Source: Patiria pectinifera (taxonomy: Eukaryota > Echinodermata > Asteroidea > Valvatida > Asterinidae). From it: a stretch of 64,000 nt of DNA. This document shows positions 56,401-64,000 of this stretch, one piece after another. Position numbers and translations under genes: made by a program. The notes under the pieces are model-generated. The model was not told where the DNA came from, did no database searches, and worked only from the letters and a program-made list of their open reading frames with translations. The DNA is taken from positions 25,537,916 to 25,601,915 of the forward strand of contig CM057148.1 in the NCBI GenBank assembly GCA_029964075.1, given 5' to 3'. The first letter of the stretch is position 1; the number at the start of each line of letters is the position of its first letter.

Positions 56401-58273
56401 TTTGTGTAACTAAAATCATTGGAATAGAGACTGGTCACCTGAACTGTCAATAGAAAAATATATTGGCCTACAGATATCTATTTATGGTCACTCAGCAATT
56501 TTATTTTTAAAGAGTGTCTTTTCCCAAAAAATTGTTTGTACCAATGTAATTGTTACATGAATTAGTAAAAAAAAAAGTTTTAAAACATAAAATGATCGGT
56601 AATTTCTTGCATAAAATTGTGAAAGATCGTCAGGTTCTCTTATAAAGTAATAACACTTTTGAAATATTATGTCAGTCCATTGGGTAAGAAGTGTGCCACA
56701 TATATATTGTTCTAGAAGTCTCATGAAATTTCGTTCAAATTGCTTTGCAGCTTTGTGACCTACTCTCCATTCACGACCATGGGATACAGCAAGACCAGAA
56801 CATTGAGCTTCGCGCTGGCGGCTTGTTGGGCGGTGGACCATTAGGTAAATATTGAGGCAAAAAGTCTAGAAATAAGTTAAATAGGTTGTTTAACCAAACA
56901 ATTACCTTTCTAATTTCTTCAAAATTGTGGCACCATTTCTTTGCAAATGGTTCATTACAATACGTTTAGAAGAATTCAGAAACGGACCACAGTGACCTTT
57001 CAAATGACAGGAGATTTATTTTTCTCTCACAGCTGGTATGTCTGTGCTTTAAAAAAAGAATTTTCTTTTCAGAACGAATTTTTAGAATGTAATGCCCTTT
57101 ACCCGAAACATAGCTTGTTTACATGTGCAGTCCTTTATACAGAATAAAAATATGGTTTTAGATAGGGCGCTTCATTTACGAACATTTTGAGCAAATGCTA
57201 TAAATATTCATATCTAGTGAAAGCTGGCATCTATGTCAATTTTAGAATCAAGCTTGTTGTTTCTGCCGCCCGATCCGATGCGAACATAGCTGCATCTAGG
57301 CTAGCGACGCGATGATTGCGTCCTCACCGTTAACGACACTGCGATAATAGTTGACTCACTACGCTTTATCATAATCTCTGCCACTTTTGCGTTCTTTCCT
57401 CTCACTGGATCGCATCACCCGCCGTTTTCCAAAATGTTTGTGTGAGTGGTCGCAACACGTATGATACCCGTATACTGTGCATGTATGTGTCAGGTCAACT
57501 TGCCCCCAGGCCGACATGCACACTATGACAGTTGCGGTAGTACATATACTTGTAGCCTAATGCATGCTGTTGACATTATTATTCATAACTGCACTGCAAA
57601 GCGCATGCGCACACTAAATCCCACTGTTTTCAGGAGTGGTCCTGCTCCTAATTCAAAGTTGAAATGAATGAGTTGATTACTTATTGCCGGCGGTTTTTTC
57701 TTTGGATGTCTCATTCAACAAATTCATAACTAATGTATTGCTAGGAAATTATCGATTCAATCAGATTTTTGTTTCAGGGTGTCACACCCATAAAGCACGT
57801 TAATACCAGTTTAAAAAAAAAATATCCCTGTGTGTGAGAGTACCCGACTACAATTTACACTTGTATTGGGTTAAAAGGTAATAGATTAATGATTAATCAG
57901 TCAGTACGATTGGATTCTGATCGCGTTTAACCTCACCCTTGATCATTTTTGGAGCCCTAATGCCGAGCTGAGATGATTCATGCAAACTTTTTGTTTGTTC
58001 GCATTTCAGAAGAAGACCAGTTGAGAAGCAGATTCTTCTTAAACTTGTCACGCCAGCTTGGACGAAAGTGGACGACGCTCGCCATCTTTTTGGGATTCTC
58101 GGAGGAAGAACTCGACGCATTCGAATACGGCAGAGAGTTAAATCAGCAGAGCTTCAAGATGTTAACCACCTGGTGGCAGAAACAGGACGATCCTGCAGAC
58201 GCTGCTGATAAGCTGAGAGACGCCCTGAAAGATACAGGCCGTGTTGACTTGGCATTGCAAGTAACTGAACAAG
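53443..58273 (+). CDS. Ubiquitin-like plus death-domain protein, 5' part (4 exons)
   Basis: Exons 53443-53717, 55240-55414, 56751-56844 and 58010-58273 have canonical GT/AG borders, and their phases fit in every case (2, 0, 1; the last ends at phase 1 before GTATGT). Residues 1-92 are basic (RRSRARITAEEYYHSL, KRRVKPSRK) and match no family I know. Residues about 99-176 form a ubiquitin-like fold: KLQVFVRGLLLPKTLCLQLD, then VSDLKALVESESGIQPQNQH, LYIGRNFQ and, across the next intron, HDHGIQQDQNIELRAGG. Lys positions corresponding to ubiquitin K11 and K27 are kept. Residues about 185-268 are a death domain with LGRKWTTLAIFLGFSEEEL, ITS-type helix spacing and MLTTWWQKQDDP. The product is probably an adaptor in death or NF-kB-type signalling. 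Later exons were not found; transposons fill the next intron. Confidence 0.8.
53755..54110. repeat. C-rich degenerate microsatellite (ACCCC/CCCTA)
   Basis: Long run of CCCA/ACCC/CCTA words in intron 1 of the Ubl-death gene. It keeps the exon-1 frame open to 54204 by lack of stops, giving a false 253-codon ORF. Confidence 0.85.
54335..54367. repeat. Hairpin, 13-bp arms
   Basis: ACTTGTGGGGTAC (54335-54347) and GTACCCCGCAAGT (54355-54367) pair with one mismatch around a 7-base loop. A third related copy (CCTTGTGGGGTACC) follows at about 54379. Intron 1 of the Ubl-death gene. Confidence 0.6.
55990..56140. repeat. Dispersed repeat with AC microsatellite (copy of 24100-24305)
   Basis: C-run and CA-run at 55981-56010, then the same words as at 24.1 kb. 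It lies in intron 2 of the Ubl-death gene. Confidence 0.6.
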
Positions 58274-58746
58274 GTATGTAGTGTTGCTTTGGGTGCGTTC
58301 GTTTAGCTAACCCGGGTCGGCACGGATCAGCCCTGTGCCGTTTGATTAGTTTTGACGTCATTCTCGGGGGTCACCCGGATGAGCCACAACAGACCCTGCT
58401 CGTAGGCAGAGTCACTGGTGGAAATACGTCACGCATGCGTTGTTCATCCATAGACATATGAAGTGGACTTAAGAGTTGACGTTATTTGAAGTCCAAAGGT
58501 AATCATTTTGTGATTGCATTGCGACTTTTGAGGCTTTAATTCCAGCCCAACATTTGCAGAAACACAAAGCGGTAATTTTCATAGTAAGACCCATCCGAAA
58601 CGGGCGTTATTGTCAGTGAAATGCGTTGAACGTAGCAAATGAACATCTGCAAAAAAATAGGTTTGTCTTTCATCTTACAAACTTTCAATTTGTACATGCT
58701 CAGATATTTTTCACTCATTATTCCTGGTTTCAGACACATATGTTGG

Positions 58747-59717
58747 AAAACTGAATGTACGTTCTGTTTGCAACAAAACAACTAATCGTTTTGAACTCAC
58801 AATTGAGAAAGACATTGATCTATTAGCTATTAATGAAACATGGCTGAAGGAGGGATATTTACGAACAGTTTCTGAATTAACATTAAATGGCTACAGTTTT
58901 ATCAACAATCCTTGACCCGGGAGAACTGGGGGAGGTATGGTCTTCTCTACAGACCTAAACTTGAAATTCGTGTGTACCCAGTATATGTTGTAATCTCATT
59001 ATTTGGGTACATCGTAGTCGATATTCAGTGTACCGACAATCGTGTTTTTGGCTGATGGTTGTCTACCGCCCCCATCGACTGGTACATCCAAGTTCCTCAC
59101 ATAATTTTCTAATCTCTTTGAATAATGATTAATTACTCCAACAAGGCTTGTAATGCTAGGAGACTTTAATATTCGCCTTGACTAAGCTCAAGATCGGGAC
59201 AAAAACCTTCTGAATTCATGTGACTTAAAGCAACACGTTACCAAGTCCACTCACTCTCGTGGTCATGTACCTGACCTGGCGATTACCTGGTCGTCAGACG
59301 ATTCCATCAAAACCGTGGATGTTTTTTATCCGACTTTGTCGGACCATCCTCTGGTGACATGCTCCCTGGACGTCTGTAGACCGCACAAATTACGTCACAA
59401 CATCATCTACCGAAAGATAAAAAAAAAAACATTGATGCCATCAGCTTTGGTAAAGACATCCCTAGTTATTCCAAAGCAGACCTGGCCAAAGTTTCAACCC
59501 CTCGTGATGTGCTTATTAACACTAACAACACAGAAATGAAGCTCCTTCTCGAGAAACATGCACCATTGATGACGAGAACTGTCACCAACCGCCTTAATAC
59601 ACCTTGGTATACTGATACCATTCAGACTGAGAAACTTAGTCTGTAAAAAAAATGGAACGTCGCTTGCGCTTAAGTCAACTTACGATTGACCGTGAACTAC
59701 ATAAAGCCCAAAGTAAC
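58747..59717 (+). pseudogene. LINE (CR1/L2-like) endonuclease relic
   Basis: The plus strand reads KLNVRSVCNKTTNRFE, then DIDLLAINETWLKEG, GGGMVFSTDL, VVYRPP (frame-shifted), MLGDFNIRLD, STHSRGHVPDLAITWSS and SDHPLVTCSLDV. These are the ordered motifs of the APE-type endonuclease of CR1/L2 non-LTR retrotransposons (ETW, GDFN, SDH). At least two stops and several frame changes show it is dead. It ends abruptly at 59717, where an LTR begins. If the Ubl-death gene goes on to the right, this relic is in its intron. Confidence 0.8.
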
Positions 59718-59920
59718 TGTTGTGTCCGTACGTCAATAATACCCGATTAAGGAGAGACTGAGATTAGGGATACTTTTCTGGTTGCTTCGTTTTGTATTCA
59801 CGTTCATGTCATGCCATAACACACTAGAGTACACACGTACTAGAATGTACAGACGATTAACAAATGACGTCATACACTGGTTGCACTATAAATAGATCAC
59901 TGCAGTCTGCATACACTACA
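59718..59920 (-). mobile_element. 3' LTR of the Ty3/gypsy element
   Basis: On the minus strand the LTR starts TGTAGTGTATGC at 59920 and ends GGACACAACA at 59718, 203 bp. It is preceded on that strand by a purine-rich tract AAGGGGGGAGAGGA (59921-59934), the expected polypurine tract. It holds a TGACGTCA palindrome and TATTTATAG. The 5' LTR lies beyond the window, so the target duplication (left flank GTAAC) cannot be checked. Confidence 0.72.
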
Positions 59921-60449
59921 TCCTCTCCCCCCTTAATATGGAAGCTGTACACACAAAAATACATGTATCATTTTCAACCCTATGAAAATGTCCTCGACTG
60001 AAAATTCTGTCTATAAAGCAATGTCACACCTCACAAAGAAAATGCTAATCCTACAAACACTTGTTGCAAGAAAACCACAGTTCAAAACAAAGAAAATCCT
60101 TTTTTCCATAATTAAATCCAAGTCCCTAGACAAGGTAGCAATGGCTTTTTTCTCCTCCTGCCCTTAATTTGAATAAACGGAACTTCCCTTAGCATTTCCT
60201 TCTTGTTTGCTTGCTTGCTTGTTAGTTGGTTTTTTTTTTTGTTTTTGTTTTTTACACCCATGACATTCCAATACCGTACAATTTCAACTGCAACCTTTTT
60301 TTGTTTTGTTTCAAAACTGCAACTCCAAAAACTTGTTTAAACAACTTGAGTAACAAGATACATGTAAACATTAACACAACTGTAACAACTCAAAATGCAG
60401 TACATGCACATTTTAACTCTCATGCAGGCCTCTGCGAACAACAGTTAGG

Positions 60450-61150
60450 TTATTCCATAGTCTCAATGAGTCTGTCTGGGGGTTTGCTGACCCTTGATGA
60501 GCGACGTAGGGGTTTGGGTGAAACACTGGAATCTGCAGTTACGGTCGGTGTCGCCGATTGTGAAGTCTGCTCACCACTTGCGATGTTTGAGGGTGGCGCG
60601 TGTGTACGTTCTGTCTGAGGAATTTGCGAGCCAACGACTGGAGCTGTCTCAGCGGTAGGGATAAACACCGGAATGGATGCTAGGTCAGACATATCAGTAT
60701 TTTGGTGAGCTGAGGTGTGCATCCCATTCCTTGAGTTCTGAGAATGACTGGTTGTAGACCGTTCTGCTCTTCTCATCTGATCCACGTGTCTTTTCCACAC
60801 TCGACCATCCTGCAAAATCACAACATAAGACTTTGGGGCTGTGCGCTCTGCGACTGTGGCCAGCCACCAAGTCTCTTTTTCGGCGGAAATCTTTAACCAA
60901 CACATCCTCCCCCGCACAGAACTCGCGGAGTTGGGTCTGTTTGTCGTGGTGCAACTTTTGGTTGCTCTGCATGTTGACCACCTTGCGTTCAACGTCCGGG
61001 CGTAGCAAGGACAGACGAGTACGCAGTTCACGTCCTAGGAACAAACTCGCAGGAGTACGACCGGTTGTTGCATGTGTCGTAGTGCGATATGTCAACAGGA
61101 AACTGTCGATGCGTTGTGTTGCAAACTCCGACCACTCGATTTGCTCGAGC
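60450..61150 (-). pseudogene. Integrase C-terminal part, out of frame with pol
   Basis: The sequence after the pol frame continues in two other frames: about 61150-60880 (LTYRTTTHATTGRTPASLFL, the typical end of a gypsy integrase core, then the FLGREL region) and about 60880-60450 (VAERTAPKSYVVILQDGR, a chromatin-side tail rich in Ser/Pro/Thr, stop at 60450). The two breaks are near 61150 and in an A5 (T5 on plus) run at about 60876-60880. Either mutation or homopolymer error could be the cause. Confidence 0.75.
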
Positions 61151-63728
61151 TGAGAGCGCGTTTGAAGGATTGAACCATTCGTTCTGCTGCACCATTACTT
61201 GCGGCATGGTACGGTGCAACTCTCACGTGTTTTACGCCATTCACCTTGAGGAACCATTGGAACTCCTCACTTGTGAATTGCGGTCCATTGTCACTGACAA
61301 GTTGGTAGGGGATGCCATACCTGCTGAATAAGTCTCGCAGCACCGTGATGGTTGCATTCGCGGTGGTGCTACTCATGTGGAAGATCTCTGGCCATTTTGC
61401 GTATGCGTCAATGACGATCAGGAAATCGTGACCATCTTTCTGCGCGAAATCGATGTGAATTCTGTGCCATGAAGAGCTAGGCCACACCCATGGCATTAGG
61501 GGTGCCACAGCTGGAAGGTGTCTAGTCTGTTGACAGCTAGCACAGAGACGAACAGTCTGTTCGATGTCGCGATCGATGTTAGGCCACCAAACGTAGCTTC
61601 GTGCAATTTCTTTCATCCTGACAATTCCTGGATGCGCATCATGTAACTCACCCAGAATGAACTTCTCGTACTTGTAGGGTATCACAACTCTTAATCCCCA
61701 CAACAAACAGTCCTGTTCCGTGGATAGTTCGTGTCTGCGATTGAAGAACGGTTTGAGGCGTTCGTCCCTTACCTCTGCTGGCCATCCACTTTTAGTGAAC
61801 TCTAACACGCGCGAAAGCACAGGATCAGTTCTTGTTGCGTGTGAGATCTCCTGACTGGTTACTGGTAGGCTATCGAGGCGTTTGTCCTCGATGTTGTAGA
61901 TAGCGTCCTCATCGTCCTCCTCCATTGTGGGTAATGGGAGACGTGAGAGCGCGTCCGCGAGCACATTCTGCGAAGATGGAATGAACTGCAAGTCGTAGTC
62001 AAATGCGGACAACATTACAGCCCATCGCTGAAGACGTTGTGCTGCAAGGGTTGGAATCGACGTCTTGGGACCAAGGATTCGCTCCAATGGCTTGTGATCA
62101 GTCCGTATGGTAAATCTCCTTCCGTAGAGATATGTGCGGAAGCGTTTGAGACCGAACATGATTGCCAGGGCCTCCTTGTCCAGTTGCGCGTAGCCCTTCT
62201 CATGTTTATTGAGTGAGCGTGAAGCATATGCTATAGGATGTCTGGAGCCGTCAGCGTACACATGCAGCATGACTGCTCCAAGTCCATATGGCGATGCGTC
62301 CGTTGCGAGCTCGAGAGGGAGTGCTGGGTCGTAGTGAGCGAGAAGTTTGTCTGAACTGATGGCGTCCTTCACTGCCTCAAATGCCCTGGTACATTCATCC
62401 GTCCACTGCCAAGGACAATCCCCGAGCAGTTCGTTTAACGGATGGGCCATGGTCGACAGGTTGGGAAGGAACTGCGCTTGGAAGTTGACCATCCCCAACC
62501 ATGAGCGAAGCTCTGTGACATTCTGTGGAACTGGAGCGTTGCGTATTGCGTCAACCTTGTCGTCGGTTGGCTGAATCCCTTTTGCAGAAATGCGACGTCC
62601 CATGTAGATTACACTCTCCTGCATGAACCGACACTTTTCGGTCTTCAACCTGAGACCGTATTTCCGGAATCGCTGGAAAACGTTCTTTACATTGCGGAGA
62701 TGTTCCTCATCCGTCTTGCCTGTAACAAGCACATCATCCATGATTGCGCATGTGCTGTCCAGACCTGCTAGTACTTGTTCGATGAATCTCTGCCAGATTG
62801 CAGGACTCGATGAGATACCGAATGGTAAGCGTGTATACCGATACAGTCCCTTGTGCGTGTTAATCGTGACGTATTCTTGGGATTTGTCGTCGAGCAACAT
62901 TTGCTGATATGCGCATTTCAAGTCGATTTTGGAGAATTTCTCCCCACCGGCTAGCTTGCTGAATACTTCCTCCAATGTAGGTATGGGGTACTGATCGGTG
63001 TGGATTGATTTGTTTACAGTGTTTTTGTAATCCCCACACAGGCGTACCGTACCATCTGCTTTGGGTACACACACCAGGGGTGTTGCCCACTCGCTGAAAT
63101 CAACTGGGTAAATGATTGTCTCTTGCTCCATTCTGGCGAGTTCCTTTTCGACTGCGGGGCGAAGAGCCAATGGCACTGTGCGAGCCTTGTGGAAAACTGG
63201 AATAGCGTCTTCCTTGACGTGCAGTGTTGCCTTAACTCCACGTACTGTGCCCAACTCTGGCTGAAAAATGTCCTTATATTCACTTTTCAACTCGGCGATT
63301 GGGTCAGATTTCACACCGTATTGACCCTGAGAAAACAGATTAGGCCAGTCCAGCTTGAGAACTGTCAACCACTCCCTGCCCAACAAGGGTGGTGCGTACT
63401 TGTCTGAATGGACGATGATTAGCGGTAACGTTGCTCTCTGGTCGCCGTACTGAACCTCGACAACCAGTTGGCCCAAAATTCGCAATTGGGCACCCGCGTA
63501 AGCGTGTAGGACACGATTCACCGGTTGCATTGGAATGTGCACCAAATATTTGTGATAGTCTGACTGGCTCATGATTGATGCAGCGGCACCTGTGTCAAGT
63601 TCCATTTGTATGGGAATGTTCGCGATCTTGACAGGAACCTTGATGGTTGAAGTACGGCTGTACGTATCGGCTGTCGTGTCTCCTGACGTATCCGCTTTTG
63701 ACTTATCGGAAGTCGCAACCGTAAAAAC
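61092..63728 (-). CDS. pol: Ty3/gypsy pol (protease, RT, RNase H, integrase)
   Basis: The frame is open from just after the TAG at 63729-63731; the first ATG is at 63605 and gives 837 residues. Counting from that ATG: protease DTGA at 4-7; RT with DLKCAYQQ at 228-235 and the active site as MDDV at 289-292, where most relatives have YIDD or YVDD; RNase H TDAS at 435-438; integrase zinc-binding H/C region at about 655-692 (HDAH, CASC); catalytic triad D719, D772 (SDNG) and E808, with 35 residues between the last two, as expected. The protein then runs out of frame. All catalytic residues are present, so decay is recent, or the frame breaks are sequence errors. The copy replicates by reverse transcription in virus-like particles when intact. 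Confidence 0.9.
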   Translation of the reverse strand, partial: VFTVATSDKSKADTSGDTTADTYSRTSTIKVPVKIANIPIQMELDTGAAASIMSQSDYHKYLVHIPMQPVNRVLHAYAGAQLRILGQLVVEVQYGDQRATLPLIIVHSDKYAPPLLGREWLTVLKLDWPNLFSQGQYGVKSDPIAELKSEYKDIFQPELGTVRGVKATLHVKEDAIPVFHKARTVPLALRPAVEKELARMEQETIIYPVDFSEWATPLVCVPKADGTVRLCGDYKNTVNKSIHTDQYPIPTLEEVFSKLAGGEKFSKIDLKCAYQQMLLDDKSQEYVTINTHKGLYRYTRLPFGISSSPAIWQRFIEQVLAGLDSTCAIMDDVLVTGKTDEEHLRNVKNVFQRFRKYGLRLKTEKCRFMQESVIYMGRRISAKGIQPTDDKVDAIRNAPVPQNVTELRSWLGMVNFQAQFLPNLSTMAHPLNELLGDCPWQWTDECTRAFEAVKDAISSDKLLAHYDPALPLELATDASPYGLGAVMLHVYADGSRHPIAYASRSLNKHEKGYAQLDKEALAIMFGLKRFRTYLYGRRFTIRTDHKPLERILGPKTSIPTLAAQRLQRWAVMLSAFDYDLQFIPSSQNVLADALSRLPLPTMEEDDEDAIYNIEDKRLDSLPVTSQEISHATRTDPVLSRVLEFTKSGWPAEVRDERLKPFFNRRHELSTEQDCLLWGLRVVIPYKYEKFILGELHDAHPGIVRMKEIARSYVWWPNIDRDIEQTVRLCASCQQTRHLPAVAPLMPWVWPSSSWHRIHIDFAQKDGHDFLIVIDAYAKWPEIFHMSSTTANATITVLRDLFSRYGIPYQLVSDNGPQFTSEEFQWFLKVNGVKHVRVAPYHAASNGAAERMVQSFKRALSSSKSSGRSLQHNASTVSC

Positions 63729-64000
63729 CTAGTCGACGAATGTACTGTCATCGCGATATGCGTCATCAGTGGGATCGTAAAGTTCGCGAGCGATTTCGTC
63801 GTCTCCCACATAGCGAACGCGTCCTTTGGGCTTGGTTCGCTGTTGGGGCGTGTATTTCGTGGTTGATGGTGCAGGGCCTGATTTACTCTCAGACTTGCAC
63901 TCTGACTGCAAATGTCCCACTTTCTTGCACTTGTAGCATGTGGCACTCTTGTATCGGCAATCATCGCGATTGTGATTGTTCAGTCCACAGCGGTCGCAAT
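63729..64000 (-). CDS. gag: Ty3/gypsy gag, C-terminal end with zinc knuckle
   Basis: The minus strand frame contains CYKCKKVGHLQSEC, a CCHC zinc knuckle (C-x2-C-x4-H-x4-C), followed by a Lys/Ser/Pro linker and ending at a TAG (63731-63729) after TFVD. The frame then continues without change into the protease. The gag start lies beyond the window. Confidence 0.8.
   Translation of the reverse strand, partial: CDRCGLNNHNRDDCRYKSATCYKCKKVGHLQSECKSESKSGPAPSTTKYTPQQRTKPKGRVRYVGDDEIARELYDPTDDAYRDDSTFVD

Larger units (their letters stand above)
59718..64000 (-). mobile_element. Ty3/gypsy retrotransposon, incomplete in the window
   Basis: Order on the minus strand: gag zinc knuckle, protease, reverse transcriptase, RNase H, integrase, 3' untranslated part (60449-59935), polypurine tract, LTR. 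RT-RNase H before integrase is the Ty3/gypsy order. The element is inserted in the LINE relic at 59717/59718. Confidence 0.9.

Noticed and set aside
59830..59905. LTR promoter on the plus strand (TGACGTCA then TATAAATAG)
   Set aside because: The pol genes and the polypurine tract show that the element points to the minus strand; the TATA-like word is nearly palindromic, so its direction cannot be judged from it.

Overview
The window is genomic DNA from an animal, most likely a marine invertebrate deuterostome (echinoderm or hemichordate). The reasons are: spliced genes with GT..AG introns, a large leucine-rich-repeat (LRR) gene of the expanded invertebrate immune type, a ubiquitin-like plus death-domain gene, and dense mobile DNA (tRNA-type SINEs, LINE fragments, several terminal-inverted-repeat elements, a Ty3/gypsy element). 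The species cannot be fixed from sequence alone. The DNA is AT-rich, with many C or T homopolymers and one 500-base N gap (42168-42667).

Layout. (1) 1-9577 is a tandem array of an LRR gene. The 3' end of one gene plus its spacer (1-2738) recurs almost unchanged at 6839-9577 behind a second gene (2783-7297). That gene holds about 24 repeats of 156 bp and is broken by five small deletions, all at the same point of the repeat. (2) 9578-17362 has no convincing gene; it holds SINEs, a hairpin and a MITE. (3) 17363-36234 holds four three-exon genes, all on the minus strand, coding for small histidine-rich proteins of about 97-152 residues. All four have the same exon-1 style and phase-0 junctions, and a conserved CRE/CCAAT-like module lies 145-180 bp upstream of every start codon. 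Transposons have entered their introns and flanks. (4) 36235-53442 is gene-poor: a 222-bp satellite, a long direct repeat on both sides of 40.7-41.5 kb, the gap, a decayed Harbinger-type Myb/SANT element, a 36-bp perfect palindrome and several TIR elements. (5) 53443-58273 is the 5' part of a gene coding for a basic N-terminus, a ubiquitin-like fold and a death domain (four exons with matching phases; the 3' end was not found). (6) 58747-64000 is a decayed LINE endonuclease region into which a Ty3/gypsy retrotransposon (minus strand) has inserted; the element runs off the window.

The LRR genes and the Ubl-death gene both suggest innate immune or cell-death signalling. The histidine-rich family looks like a co-regulated set of metal-binding-type proteins of unknown role. 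No NACHT or other signalling domain is visible next to the LRR genes in this window.
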